A DNA stretch of 64,000 nt from Bacteroidaceae bacterium HV4-6-C5C. Lineage in GTDB: Bacteria; Bacteroidota; Bacteroidia; Bacteroidales; Bacteroidaceae. The stretch is from NCBI GenBank assembly GCA_007896885.1, contig VOIU01000005.1, forward strand, positions 149,804 through 213,803, given 5' to 3'. The notes under the pieces are model-generated. The model saw nothing but the letters and a program-made list of their open reading frames with translations, searched no databases and was not told the origin of the DNA. Below, piece by piece: positions 16,431 to 25,930 of this stretch. Every line of letters begins with the position of its first letter. Within the stretch, counting starts at the first letter, position 1. The translations under genes and the position numbers were made by a program.

Positions 16431-16910
16431 ATGGAATATTCAAATAGTTCAATAAGAAGACAAAACTGTCTTCTGGATCAGACAAATGCAATACATTTAT
16501 TAAATCATGGAGAATATGGGGTTTTGTCAATTCAGACTCTTGAAGGAGGTGCTTATGGGGTGCCTTTGAATTATGTATGGGATGGTGACTCATCAATATT
16601 TATTCATTGCGCTCCTGTCGGGCGTAAATTGGCTGCGATTAAAGCTTGTCCAGAGGTCTCTTTTTGTATAGTCGGCGTTGTACAAATTATACCGGGAGAG
16701 TTCACTACAAACTATGAGAGTATTATTTTGCAGTGCAAAGCTGTCTTGCAACTTTCTCTTGAAGAAAAAATGAAAGCAATGGGACTTATGGTGGGAAAAT
16801 ACTCTCCGGAGTATAAAGACACTGGTATGGCTTATGCTGAAAAAGCTCTTTCAAGAATGGAGGTTATTCGTTTGGATATTAAGCATTGGAGTGGGAAATG
16901 TAAAAAATAG
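16431..16910 (+). CDS. Nim-like pyridoxamine-phosphate-oxidase-family flavoprotein
   Basis: 159 residues, the size of Nim nitroimidazole-resistance proteins. In order it shows GVPLNYVW, IFIHCAPVGRKLAAI, VSFCIVG, TTNYESII and a closing RMEVIRLDIKHWSGK, all matching the Nim layout of a split-barrel FMN-binding fold. Nim proteins reduce or bind 5-nitroimidazoles. In the position after the conserved Gly where Nim proteins usually have His, this one has Arg (VGRK), so drug resistance should not be assumed. It lies 15 bases after priA and is probably cotranscribed. Confidence 0.85.
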   Translation: MEYSNSSIRRQNCLLDQTNAIHLLNHGEYGVLSIQTLEGGAYGVPLNYVWDGDSSIFIHCAPVGRKLAAIKACPEVSFCIVGVVQIIPGEFTTNYESIILQCKAVLQLSLEEKMKAMGLMVGKYSPEYKDTGMAYAEKALSRMEVIRLDIKHWSGKCKK

Positions 16911-16914
16911 TGAG

Positions 16915-17388
16915 ATGAATAAACCGCGTAGAATTTTGTTTGTCTGTCTTGGTAACATTTGTCGTTCTTCTTCAGCGGAAGGAGTTATGAAATCGCTGTT
17001 AGAAAAAGAAGGAATTGAAAATGAATTCATAATTGATTCGGCGGGTATCCTTTCATATCATGAAGGGGAATTGCCGGATGCCAGAATGCGCATGCATGCC
17101 GCTCGTCGTGGGTATAATCTTACACACCGTTCCCGACCTGTTAGGACTCAAGATTTTTACCACTTTGATTTAATAATTGGGATGGATGATCGAAATATAG
17201 ATGATCTTAAGGATCGTGCACCTTCAATTGAAGAAAGTAACAAAATCAGACGTATGACTGATTTCTGCGTACAAATGTCGCATTCTGATCATGTCCCAGA
17301 TCCTTATTATGGAGGTGCTGAAGGTTTTGAATATGTGCTTGACTTGTTAGAAGATGCTTGCGAAGGCCTTTTGGAACAAGTCCGATAA
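16915..17388 (+). CDS. Low-molecular-weight protein tyrosine phosphatase
   Basis: 157 residues. The catalytic P-loop CLGNICRSS (Cys11 to Arg17) near the N-terminus and the general-acid motif VPDPYYGG (Asp near 129) are intact, so an active phosphatase with a cysteinyl-phosphate intermediate is expected. In Bacteroidota such enzymes often act on tyrosine kinases of polysaccharide export, but none is linked here. The ATG at 16915 is used; the open frame continues upstream into the Nim-like gene without family similarity. Four bases separate it from the upstream stop. Confidence 0.93.
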   Translation: MNKPRRILFVCLGNICRSSSAEGVMKSLLEKEGIENEFIIDSAGILSYHEGELPDARMRMHAARRGYNLTHRSRPVRTQDFYHFDLIIGMDDRNIDDLKDRAPSIEESNKIRRMTDFCVQMSHSDHVPDPYYGGAEGFEYVLDLLEDACEGLLEQVR

Positions 17389-17416
17389 TTGTTTCAAAAG
17401 CTGTTTTCATTCTCGG

Positions 17417-18181
17417 TTAATGGATAGAGTCTTGATAAAAGCGCTTTTCGCGGTCAAGGCTGCAGGTTGCATCAATGCCGACGTTTTGTAATGAAACTGC
17501 TATTTCATCCAACTCTTTACGGGATACTCTGCCTATATAGTAGAGACGGTAGTTATAATTTTTGTCCAAAAGCTCCATGATATGAGTGAAATTTTGCTCA
17601 CGCGCAAAGTCGAAATTGACTTTAATGATATCTTCGTATGGATGACTAATGACCCGTCCTACGCTGAATATGGTGAGTTCTTTATCGGAAGTGGAAAGAT
17701 AACAGAATCGCGTAAGTAGCATATTTAGGAAATATAGAGCGGCACTGAATGATAGGAGCCCCGGTATAAACTTCCATTCAGATGCCAATGTGAGAGACCA
17801 AAAAGCAAGTATTATAAAGGTTAGGAACAGAACGAAGAAATAAAACATATATAGAGATGCTCGGTTATAGGTCTTTTCCGGAAGACTCTCTATTGTCCGC
17901 TTACCGGGATGATAATTTTTAAAAGAAATTCCATTAGCCAATAAATAACGGATTATACGTTCTGGGTGTTGCGATGGCTTCAAGGAAAAAGCATTTTCAT
18001 GGTTGCCTCTAAGGTATAAAGTCAGTATTCCGGCACCATATTTTACTTTGGTTCCTATGTGGCTTTTGTACCTCGCCGGTTGGTATGGTTTCATGAAACA
18101 AAATTCAGTGATTTCATGAAGTTTTATACCCTTATTTTGAAAGAATTGTTCCGAGTATTTCTGATCTTGAATGCTTTTCAT
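17417..18181 (-). CDS. Two-TM membrane protein, function unknown
   Basis: 254 residues with two adjacent hydrophobic segments (about 110-135 and 140-160, around MFYFFVLFLTFIILAF and FIPGLLSFSAALYFL). Both flanking parts are polar and probably cytoplasmic; the C-terminal one (YEDIIKVNFDFA, then strands) resembles a small beta domain of the PH/bPH2 kind, but this is only an impression. It follows the 7TM-HD gene by 10 bases on the same strand and is probably translated from the same message, which hints at a linked membrane role. Confidence 0.6.
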   Translation of the reverse strand: MKSIQDQKYSEQFFQNKGIKLHEITEFCFMKPYQPARYKSHIGTKVKYGAGILTLYLRGNHENAFSLKPSQHPERIIRYLLANGISFKNYHPGKRTIESLPEKTYNRASLYMFYFFVLFLTFIILAFWSLTLASEWKFIPGLLSFSAALYFLNMLLTRFCYLSTSDKELTIFSVGRVISHPYEDIIKVNFDFAREQNFTHIMELLDKNYNYRLYYIGRVSRKELDEIAVSLQNVGIDATCSLDREKRFYQDSIH

Positions 18182-18191
18182 GGCTTTGATT

Positions 18192-20255
18192 TTATTTTTT
18201 TAATTCGGGATAACTGATTCGTGTGTGGTATATCGTTTTTAGTTTCTCCTTGAATACACCTTTTATTACTGCGATGTCTCTGAACGTGATAGGGCATTCT
18301 CTAAAAAAACCTTCATCCATTTGTGAATCAATAATTTTATCGACAATATTGTTGATACTCTCTTCAGTGAATTCTGATAAACTTCTTGAAGTGGCTTCTA
18401 CGGCATCTGCCATCATTAATATAGCTGTTTCCCGTGTAAAAGGATTGGGCCCCGGATATGTAAATATCTCTTCATCAGGCTCTTCTCCCGGATGCTCGTT
18501 TTTCCATGAGATATAGAAATACTTCGTTTTTCCACGTCCGTGATGCGTGCTGATGAAATCTTTGATGACTTTTGGCAGATTATTCTTTTCAGCCATCTTT
18601 AAGCCTTCGGTTATATGGCTTATAATTATCTGTGCGCTCTGTTCGTAGCTGAGGTTTTTGTGAGGGTTTACGCTTCCTATCTGGTTTTCGGTGAAGAAAA
18701 TCGGATCAACCATTTTTCCAATATCATGATAAAGGGCTCCGGTACGTACCAATTGACTTTTGGCGCCAATTCGATTTGCTGCTTCAGCGGCAAGATTAGC
18801 TACTTGCAGGGAGTGTTGAAATGTGCCCGGTACAGTTTCGGATAAACGGCGTAGCAATGGGTTGTTTATATTCGAAAGTTCGACAAGGGTGACATTAGAA
18901 GTAAAACCGAATATTTTCTCCAGTAAGAAAAGTAGAGGATAAGCAAATAATAGAAGCACTCCATTAACAATGAAGTAGATATACATGCTTGCATTTAGTT
19001 GGGAAAGACTGTTTTCCGTTATTAATTCAAATGAAAAATAAACGGCTGCATAGGTTACTATGATTAAAATAGCAGTACGGATTAATTGGGAACGTTGCGA
19101 TAATTCTCGTAGACTGAAAATGGCGACCAGTCCCGCGGATAATTGCAATAGAATGAACTCATGTGGAAAGCGAAGGCTTACAGAACAAATGAGTATTGTA
19201 ATCACATGGGTTATAAAAGCTGTGCGTGAATCCAAGAATACGCGTATAATCAGGGGAAGCATTGCATACGGAATGACATAAACGTTAAATAGATGATTAC
19301 TTACCATCAAGGATGTGATGACGCAATAGACCATAATTAGTGCAAACAATAACGAAAGGCTTCCTTTATTTCCATAATAATCTTTCCGAAAAAGGTCAAG
19401 ATAGAGCATGAAAAACAGCATGAATATTGCTATGAAAAGAATCTGCCCAAATAAAACCAGTCTTTTTTGACCAATAATGGATTCATTGCTCTGAAGGGAC
19501 TCTTTTTTAAGACTTTTCAGTATATTATATGTTTCTTGGTTGATGATTTCTCCACGGTCTATTATCTTTTGCCCACTCAGCACCATACCATTAGCCCATG
19601 AATAATTGTCAAAAACTTCTTTCTTAGCAGTCTCTGTGCGATGCTTATCGAAAATTAAATTAGGAATCAGATATTCATTTAAGGAACAATGTCGGAGAAT
19701 CTCCGGTGAAAAATGAATTGTATCTGCCCCTAAAATAAAAGTATACGCCTCTTTTGTGGAAAAAAGTAAGGATACGTCTTTGGGATTTGCAAGTTTGCTT
19801 TCGACAATAACAATGGATCTCGTGCTATCTTGCTTTAACCTACCGGCTTCTTCTGTGGATATTATCCCTGTCTGATATACTCTATATAGCATTTTTTCGA
19901 GATAATATAGATAGCTTGCAGATGGCAATATTTTTTTCAGATGGTCTTGATAATCGTTTCTCAATTTTGATACAGCGACTTTAACAGTATTGGTATCTAG
20001 CTGATAGAAGGGTTGAAAAGTCGAGAGTATGCTGTCTTGTTCATGCTTTACAACGGATTCGTCTTTGTATATTGGAAAATCAAAAGTCGCAATCAACTGA
20101 CCATATTTCCACGGCTTATTTATGTCAAATTGATAGTTAAAGCTGTTATCACGAGGTAAAAAATAGACTATAACTGTCACAGTACATACAAAGATCAGTG
20201 CTTTATATATTAAATCTCTATATGAAAACGGGTTATTGCTCCTGATATTGCTCAT
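18192..20255 (-). CDS. 7TM-HD (PgpH-like) HDIG phosphodiesterase
   Basis: 687 residues from the ATG at 20255. A TM segment near 20-40 is followed by an extracytoplasmic region of about 230 residues (7TMR-HDED type), then seven hydrophobic segments (about 265-450), then a cytoplasmic HD domain with the metal motif ALYHDIGKMVDP (near 510), a downstream STHHGRGKT and DAVEATSRSL. Characterised members (PgpH) hydrolyse the messenger c-di-AMP; the same activity is inferred here. An in-frame upstream extension exists to 20294 but begins with an atypical segment. It is divergent from gltX and precedes the two-TM protein. Confidence 0.9.
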   Translation of the reverse strand: MSNIRSNNPFSYRDLIYKALIFVCTVTVIVYFLPRDNSFNYQFDINKPWKYGQLIATFDFPIYKDESVVKHEQDSILSTFQPFYQLDTNTVKVAVSKLRNDYQDHLKKILPSASYLYYLEKMLYRVYQTGIISTEEAGRLKQDSTRSIVIVESKLANPKDVSLLFSTKEAYTFILGADTIHFSPEILRHCSLNEYLIPNLIFDKHRTETAKKEVFDNYSWANGMVLSGQKIIDRGEIINQETYNILKSLKKESLQSNESIIGQKRLVLFGQILFIAIFMLFFMLYLDLFRKDYYGNKGSLSLLFALIMVYCVITSLMVSNHLFNVYVIPYAMLPLIIRVFLDSRTAFITHVITILICSVSLRFPHEFILLQLSAGLVAIFSLRELSQRSQLIRTAILIIVTYAAVYFSFELITENSLSQLNASMYIYFIVNGVLLLFAYPLLFLLEKIFGFTSNVTLVELSNINNPLLRRLSETVPGTFQHSLQVANLAAEAANRIGAKSQLVRTGALYHDIGKMVDPIFFTENQIGSVNPHKNLSYEQSAQIIISHITEGLKMAEKNNLPKVIKDFISTHHGRGKTKYFYISWKNEHPGEEPDEEIFTYPGPNPFTRETAILMMADAVEATSRSLSEFTEESINNIVDKIIDSQMDEGFFRECPITFRDIAVIKGVFKEKLKTIYHTRISYPELKK

Positions 20256-20294
20256 GTCCGTTGATTTTTTTGCGAAAAGTACGAAAAAAAACAC

Positions 20295-20321
20295 TTGTAT
20301 GGAAAAAAAGGTTTAATTTTG
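20295..20321 (+). promoter_or_regulatory. Candidate gltX promoter
   Basis: TAATTTTG at 20314-20321 followed by CCG. A TTG at 20295-20297 is 16 nt upstream, shorter than usual. About 27 bases separate the box from the start codon. Confidence 0.5.
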
Positions 20322-20347
20322 CCGACTGATTGTCTTAAAATTAAGTA

Positions 20348-21874
20348 ATGCAAAGTATGACAAATAGAAGAGTTAGAGTTCGTTTTGCTCCAAGTCCCAC
20401 CGGAGCGTTGCATATTGGGGGTGTGCGTACAGCATTATACAATTATCTTTTTGCCCGTCAAAATGACGGTGATTTTCTTCTCCGCATTGAAGATACCGAC
20501 TCAAATCGATTTGTTCCCGGAGCTGAAGAATATATAGTAGAATCATTTAAATGGTTAGGCTTATCTTTTGACGAAGGTGTTGGTGTTGGTGGGAAAAATG
20601 GTCCATACAGACAGTCGGAGAGGCGTGACATCTACAAACAATATGTCAATATTTTATTAGAATCGAATAAAGCGTATATTGCTTTTGATACTCCGGAAGA
20701 GTTGGAAAAAAAACGTACGGAGATAGCTAATTTCCAATATGATGCATCTACGCGCATGAAAATGCGCAATTCTTTGACTCTTTCTAAGGAAGACGTTTCT
20801 GCATTGATTGCCAGTGGTACAAATTATGTAGTGCGATTTAAAATAGAACCGGGTGAGGAAATCCATGTGAATGATCTTATTCGTGGTGAAGTTGTGATCA
20901 ATTCGTCTATATTGGATGATAAAGTGCTTTATAAGTCGGCGGATGAGTTGCCTACATATCATTTGGCAAATATCGTCGATGACCATTTAATGGATATTTC
21001 ACATGTTATCAGAGGGGAAGAATGGTTGCCTTCTGCACCTTTACATGTACTTTTATATCGTGCTTTTGGGTGGGAGAATACCATGCCTGCTTTTGCTCAC
21101 CTTCCACTGCTTTTAAAACCGGAAGGGAATGGTAAACTAAGTAAGCGTGATGGCGATCGACTTGGCTTTCCTGTTTTTCCGCTGGAATGGCATGATCCGA
21201 AATCGGGCGAAGTATCTTCCGGTTATCGTGAATCCGGATATCTTCCGGAAGCTGTCGTCAATTTTTTGGCATTATTAGGCTGGAATCCCGGAAATGATCA
21301 AGAATTGATGTCACTAGAAGAACTTACTCGACTATTCAGTTTGGAACATTGTAGTAAGTCCGGCGCAAAATTTGATTATAAAAAAGGAATTTGGTTTAAT
21401 CATGAGTATATTCTGATGAAACCGGATGAAGAGATTGCCAAACTTTTTGTTCCAGTATTGGAGGAACATGGGGTGGATGCTCCTTTTGATAAAGTCATAA
21501 CCGTTGTGGGAATGATGAAAAATAGAGTTAGCTTTGTTCGTGAGTTATGGGATGCAGCGAGCTTCTTTTTTGTAGCACCTTTAGCTTATGATGAAAAAAC
21601 GGTACAGAAGCGTTGGAAAGAAGACTCTTCTCAATGTATGACTGAACTAATGCAAGTACTGGCTGGAATAGATGATTTTGGTATTGAAAATCAAGAAAAA
21701 ATTGTCATGGATTGGATTGCTTCAAAAGGTTATCATACAGGTAATATTATGAATGCTTTTCGTTTGACTTTGGTAGGGGAAGGCAAAGGTCCTCACATGT
21801 TTGATATCTCTTGGCTTCTAGGTAAGGAAGAAACTTTATCTCGAATGCAACGAGCAATAGAAATACTGAAATAA
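20348..21874 (+). CDS. gltX: Glutamyl-tRNA synthetase
   Basis: 508 residues. A class I synthetase that charges tRNA-Glu. It has the HIGH-type motif [13 protein letters not shown] near residue 21 and the KMSKS-type loop GKLSKRDGD near 261, with the insert RSERR-like contacts between ([11 protein letters not shown]). The C-terminal third is the anticodon-binding alpha-helical cage. A second ATG at 20357 ([14 protein letters not shown]) is an equally good start. It precedes waaA by 11 bases; the two are probably cotranscribed. Confidence 0.97.
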   Translation: MQSMTNRRVRVRFAPSPTGALHIGGVRTALYNYLFARQNDGDFLLRIEDTDSNRFVPGAEEYIVESFKWLGLSFDEGVGVGGKNGPYRQSERRDIYKQYVNILLESNKAYIAFDTPEELEKKRTEIANFQYDASTRMKMRNSLTLSKEDVSALIASGTNYVVRFKIEPGEEIHVNDLIRGEVVINSSILDDKVLYKSADELPTYHLANIVDDHLMDISHVIRGEEWLPSAPLHVLLYRAFGWENTMPAFAHLPLLLKPEGNGKLSKRDGDRLGFPVFPLEWHDPKSGEVSSGYRESGYLPEAVVNFLALLGWNPGNDQELMSLEELTRLFSLEHCSKSGAKFDYKKGIWFNHEYILMKPDEEIAKLFVPVLEEHGVDAPFDKVITVVGMMKNRVSFVRELWDAASFFFVAPLAYDEKTVQKRWKEDSSQCMTELMQVLAGIDDFGIENQEKIVMDWIASKGYHTGNIMNAFRLTLVGEGKGPHMFDISWLLGKEETLSRMQRAIEILK

Positions 21875-21885
21875 CACCCGGAAGT

Positions 21886-23109
21886 ATGTTGTTATATGAC
21901 TTGGCAATAGGCTTTTATGATCTTTTGGTCCATTTGGCTGCTCCTTTCAGCCGTAAGCCGCGTAAAATGATGAAAGGGCATTGGGTCGTATATGAGCTTT
22001 TACGTCAGCAGTTGGAAAAAGATATGCGGTATATCTGGTTTCATGCTGCATCTCTTGGTGAATTTGAACAAGGTCGTCCTTTAATTGAAAGAATTCGTGC
22101 GGAACACCCCGAATATGGCATACTATTGACTTTCTTTTCTCCATCGGGTTATGAAGTTCGGAAGAACTATCGTGGAGCTGATGTCGTTTGTTATTTGCCC
22201 TTTGATAAGCCTCGAAATGTAAAGAAGTTCTTGGATATTGCAAATCCTTGTATGGCCTTTTTCATTAAATATGAGTTTTGGAAGAATTATCTTGATGAGC
22301 TGCATAAACGTCAAGTGCCGGTATATAGCGTGTCATCTATTTTTCGTAGAGGACAAATATTTTTTAAATGGTATGGAGGTACCTATCGTAATGTCTTACG
22401 TGACTTTGATCATTTATTTGTCCAGAACGAGCGTTCTAAACGCTATTTGGGTAAAATAGGAATCAACAAAGTTACTGTAGTGGGTGATACGAGATTTGAT
22501 AGGGTTTTGCAGATTAGAGATGAGGCCAAAGATCTTTCTTTGGTGGAAATGTTTAAAAATGATTCTTTTGTTTTTGTAGCGGGCAGTTCATGGCAACCTG
22601 ATGAAGATCTTTTTATTGAATATTTTAATAATCATCCTGGACTGAAGTTGATAATTGCTCCGCATGTGATTGATGAAAATCATTTAGTGGAGATTATCCG
22701 GAAATTGAAACGCCCTTATGTGCGCTATACCAGAGCGGATGGGAAGAATATTCGTAAAGCCGATTGTTTAATTATCGATTGTTTTGGCTTACTATCTTCT
22801 ATCTATCGTTATGGAGAGATTGCATATATCGGGGGTGGTTTTGGTGTAGGTATTCATAACACTTTAGAGGCTGCGGTTTATGGAATACCTGTTATTTTTG
22901 GGCCTAAATACCAAAAATTTATGGAAGCGACCCAATTGATAGAAGCAAAAGGTGCTTTTTCTATTACGACTTATGATGAGTTGAGTACATTACTTGACCG
23001 TCTACTGTCCGATGAAGTGTTTTTACGTGAAACAGGCACTAATGCAGGGTATTATGTGACTGGTAATGCTGGAGCAACCGACAGAATTATGAATAAAATA
23101 GATATTTAA
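21886..23109 (+). CDS. waaA: KDO transferase
   Basis: 407 residues, a GT30 glycosyltransferase that adds 3-deoxy-D-manno-octulosonate to lipid A on the cytoplasmic face of the inner membrane. The N-terminus has a hydrophobic anchor (LLYDLAIGFYDLLVHL). Family motifs are WFHAASLGEFEQGRPL with the catalytic Glu, IKYEFWKNYL, VAGSSWQPDED and IGGGFGVGIHNTLEAAVYGIPVIFGP, the nucleotide-sugar site. Linkage to gltX is seen in related genomes as far as I recall; functionally it only suggests shared growth-related expression. Confidence 0.96.
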   Translation: MLLYDLAIGFYDLLVHLAAPFSRKPRKMMKGHWVVYELLRQQLEKDMRYIWFHAASLGEFEQGRPLIERIRAEHPEYGILLTFFSPSGYEVRKNYRGADVVCYLPFDKPRNVKKFLDIANPCMAFFIKYEFWKNYLDELHKRQVPVYSVSSIFRRGQIFFKWYGGTYRNVLRDFDHLFVQNERSKRYLGKIGINKVTVVGDTRFDRVLQIRDEAKDLSLVEMFKNDSFVFVAGSSWQPDEDLFIEYFNNHPGLKLIIAPHVIDENHLVEIIRKLKRPYVRYTRADGKNIRKADCLIIDCFGLLSSIYRYGEIAYIGGGFGVGIHNTLEAAVYGIPVIFGPKYQKFMEATQLIEAKGAFSITTYDELSTLLDRLLSDEVFLRETGTNAGYYVTGNAGATDRIMNKIDI

Positions 23110-23146
23110 ATCCTGTCCGTTACTCCTTTTGCTTTTTACCATTCAA

Positions 23147-23659
23147 CTATTTGTACCAATTGGAATACATTAAATAGTTGTGTGCTATCTTTTGATTCAG
23201 TTCTTTTGCTTGCTGTGGATCTACTTTTTTTATAAATTTAGCGGGAACTCCTCCCCAGATACTACCTGGCTCAATGATCGTGTTGCTTAATACTAACGAA
23301 CCTGCTGCAACGATAGCTCCTTCACCCACCACGGCGTGATCAAGAATTGTTGATCCCATTCCAATCAATGCATAGTCCTTTATTTTTGCACCATGCACAG
23401 TAACATTATGGCCAATGGAGACATGATCTCCTATTTCAATTGTCGACTTTTCATATAAAGTGTGTAAAACGCTTCCATCTTGTATGTTGACTCCATTCCC
23501 TATTTTTATAGAATTTACGTCACCTCTTAATACGGTGTTAAACCATACGCTGCAATCATCTCCTATTATAGTGTCTCCTATAATGGTTGCATTGTCTGCC
23601 AAAAAACAATTTTTTCCGATTCTTGGAGTAAATCCTCTTACTGATTTGATTAATGCCAT
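23147..23659 (-). CDS. Gamma-carbonic-anhydrase-family protein
   Basis: 170 residues of left-handed beta-helix: repeated hexapeptides such as IGDTIIGDDCSVWFNTVLRGDV and the metal-site histidines in GSVLHT and GHNVTVHG. It resembles YrdA/PaaY-type trimeric proteins with one zinc or iron site per interface. Reversible CO2 hydration is known for some members only, so activity is tentative. It starts 4 bases after the stop of the aminopeptidase gene and is almost certainly in its operon. Confidence 0.92.
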   Translation of the reverse strand: MALIKSVRGFTPRIGKNCFLADNATIIGDTIIGDDCSVWFNTVLRGDVNSIKIGNGVNIQDGSVLHTLYEKSTIEIGDHVSIGHNVTVHGAKIKDYALIGMGSTILDHAVVGEGAIVAAGSLVLSNTIIEPGSIWGGVPAKFIKKVDPQQAKELNQKIAHNYLMYSNWYK

Positions 23660-23663
23660 TTTC

Positions 23664-25445
23664 TTATAAATTACTTGTTATATCTTTTAGCCATTTTTGC
23701 TCGTCTTTATCTAAATTCGGAGCTAATTTATCGTATACTTCTTGATGGTAATTATTAAGCCATTCAACTTCTTCATTAGTGAGTAGCTCTTTTATAATCC
23801 CTTTTTTGCAAATAGGGCAAAGAGTTAAGGTTTCAAATTTTAGATATTCTCCAAACATTCCTTCTCCAGCAGAAACTACTAATGTAAGATTCTCTGTACG
23901 TATGCCATGCTTTCCAACTTTGTAAAGTCCTGGTTCGTTTGAGGTCACCATTCCAATCTGTAGTGGTACAGGATTCTCATTCATACGAATGCTCTGAGGT
24001 CCTTCATGCACATTTAGAAAATGTCCAACGCCGTGGCCTGTGCCGTGAAGATAGTTCATCTTTTTTTGCCATATTGGCATTCGAGCTAATACGTCTAATT
24101 GTGTTCCCCGTGTACCTGTGGGAAAAATAGCCATTGCTAATGTAATATGTCCCTTTAATATTAGTGTGTAATCCGTTTTTTCTTCTTCGGTTAGTTCTCC
24201 TAATGCGATGGTGCGGGTGATATCTGTTGTTCCGTCAAGATATTGAGCACCAGAGTCAAGAAGTAAAAAACCGTTTTTCTTTAAGAGTATGTCGGTTTCA
24301 GGAGTAGCTTCATAATGGACAATTGCTGCATGTTCTTTATATCCGGCTATTGTATCAAAACTATCTCCAATAAACAAGTCTTGTTGAGCTCTGAAAGCAT
24401 GTAATTTCTTGTCAATAGTAATTTCAGTTACATTGCCTTGAGATATTGCTTCCTCAAGCCATTTAAGAAATTTCACTAGCGCAATGCCGTCTCGTAGCAT
24501 TGCTGAGTGTATACCTTGTATCTCTTGTTCGTTTCTTATCGCTTTTAATAAAGCAATCGGCGAAGGAATCAATTGTATTTGGGATAAAGAATTTATGGAT
24601 GAAGCTATTGAATAGTTTGTTTTTGCAGGGTCGACTGAAATTTTTTTTATGTTGATTTGACGTAGGAAATCTTGAATGTCCGAATAGTTGTGCTGCTCTA
24701 CTTTAATGTCTCTGAAATACTTTTTTAACGTTATAGGAACCTTTACCGGGTTTATAAATAAATGAGCATGCTCCATGGTTATAACGAGATAGCAGATTGC
24801 AACAGGGTTGCAATGTATGTCGCCACCCCTAATGTTCAGAATCCATGCAATTTCATCCAATGCACTGATGATTATAGCGTCGGAGCCAGCCTCTTTAAGT
24901 TGCTCCCGCACAATACACATTTTATCTTGGCTACTTTTTCCGGCATATTTAAGGGGATATATGGAAATTTCTGTTTCAGGGATAAGAGGTCTGTCTTTCC
25001 ATAATTCATTCATTGGATCAGGCGTGATTTCCAATTTTATATCTCTATGATTGAGCTTGTTCTTTATCTCATTGACTTGATTAATAGAAAATAGTTTCCC
25101 ATCTATACCTACATGGTCTCCACTATTAAGTTTATTGCTTAAAAACTCTGCAATGGTGGGAGTTTCGGATAGCCCCTCTTTGTATAGTTTGATCCCACTG
25201 CCGCTTAGTTGCTGCTCTGCTTGTATAAAATATCTGGAGTCCGTCCACAATCCGGCTTCATGTAATGTAACAACAATCGTCCCAGCAGATCCGGTAAATC
25301 CAGATATCCACTCTCTGATTTTCCAATGTGGAGCCAAGTATTCACTGATATGTGGATCTGCAGTGGGTATGATGATTGCTTCTAATTTCTTTCCCTTCAA
25401 CCATTCTTGTAAGGTTTGTATCCGGATGCTTATAGATTGATTCAT
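23664..25445 (-). CDS. Aminopeptidase P-family metallopeptidase (M24B)
   Basis: 593 residues, the three-domain long form of Xaa-Pro aminopeptidase. The N-terminal two creatinase-like domains include HISEYLAPHWKIREWISGF. The C-terminal pita-bread domain has the metal ligands: Asp in LLDSGAQYLDG and TTDITRT, His in HGTGHGVGHFLNVHEGP, Glu in SNEPGLY and the final Glu in RTENLTLV. It should release N-terminal residues before proline in the cytoplasm, as there is no signal peptide. A TATCTTTG box lies upstream on this strand at 25480-25473. Confidence 0.95.
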   Translation of the reverse strand: MNQSISIRIQTLQEWLKGKKLEAIIIPTADPHISEYLAPHWKIREWISGFTGSAGTIVVTLHEAGLWTDSRYFIQAEQQLSGSGIKLYKEGLSETPTIAEFLSNKLNSGDHVGIDGKLFSINQVNEIKNKLNHRDIKLEITPDPMNELWKDRPLIPETEISIYPLKYAGKSSQDKMCIVREQLKEAGSDAIIISALDEIAWILNIRGGDIHCNPVAICYLVITMEHAHLFINPVKVPITLKKYFRDIKVEQHNYSDIQDFLRQINIKKISVDPAKTNYSIASSINSLSQIQLIPSPIALLKAIRNEQEIQGIHSAMLRDGIALVKFLKWLEEAISQGNVTEITIDKKLHAFRAQQDLFIGDSFDTIAGYKEHAAIVHYEATPETDILLKKNGFLLLDSGAQYLDGTTDITRTIALGELTEEEKTDYTLILKGHITLAMAIFPTGTRGTQLDVLARMPIWQKKMNYLHGTGHGVGHFLNVHEGPQSIRMNENPVPLQIGMVTSNEPGLYKVGKHGIRTENLTLVVSAGEGMFGEYLKFETLTLCPICKKGIIKELLTNEEVEWLNNYHQEVYDKLAPNLDKDEQKWLKDITSNL

Positions 25446-25472
25446 TTTTAATTGATGTTATATTTATCTCCT

Positions 25473-25480
25473 CAAAGATA
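25473..25480 (-). promoter_or_regulatory. Candidate -7 box of the aminopeptidase operon
   Basis: TATCTTTG on the minus strand, 27 bases before the start codon. No obvious TTG at the standard distance. Confidence 0.45.
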
Positions 25481-25584
25481 ATCACTTTACATAAATATAT
25501 TGTTGATGAGTTGGCATAATTGCTTCTTTTTCGAAAAAAGCAATGCCCACTAAACCATATATTTATTGTTTTTTCGATGAAAGT

Positions 25585-25615
25585 TTTGTGAATAAAGAAA
25601 GTATATGTAATTTTG
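25585..25615 (+). promoter_or_regulatory. rpsU promoter
   Basis: TTTG at 25585-25588, 19 nt, TAATTTTG at 25608-25615, followed by CCG. An excellent match, giving a leader of about 50 nt. Confidence 0.75.
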
Positions 25616-25668
25616 CCGCTCGAATTTGATATAATTTTCTAAACCATTAATATTTTAATAAAAAAAGT

Positions 25669-25860
25669 ATGATCGTAGTACCCGTAAAAGAAGGCGAAAA
25701 CATTGAGAAAGCGCTGAAGAAATTTAAAAGAAAATTTGAAAAAACAGGCATAGTCAAAGAGTTGAGAAGTAGACAACAATTTGATAAACCTTCTGTTGTT
25801 AAAAGACTTAAGAAGGAGCGTGCTGTTTATGTTCAGAAGCTTCAACAAGTGGAAGATTAA
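25669..25860 (+). CDS. rpsU: Ribosomal protein bS21
   Basis: 63 residues, the usual length. The start IVVPVKEGENIEKALKKFKR and the basic helix with Arg/Lys stretches identify S21, a 30S platform protein near the anti-Shine-Dalgarno region. In Bacteroidota bS21, with bS18 and bS6, is reported to help bury the 16S 3' tail, consistent with weak use of Shine-Dalgarno sequences in this window. It opens a short group with xerC and hpf. Confidence 0.97.
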   Translation: MIVVPVKEGENIEKALKKFKRKFEKTGIVKELRSRQQFDKPSVVKRLKKERAVYVQKLQQVED

Positions 25861-25930
25861 TTATTCGTAATTCCTTTGATTTTATTGAATTCTTTTCATA
25901 TATTCGTTGCATGATTTATTTCATAACGGT

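Noticed and set aside
16834..16914. N-terminal extension of the phosphatase gene
   Set aside because: It overlaps the end of the Nim-like gene in another frame, and phosphatase similarity begins at 16915.
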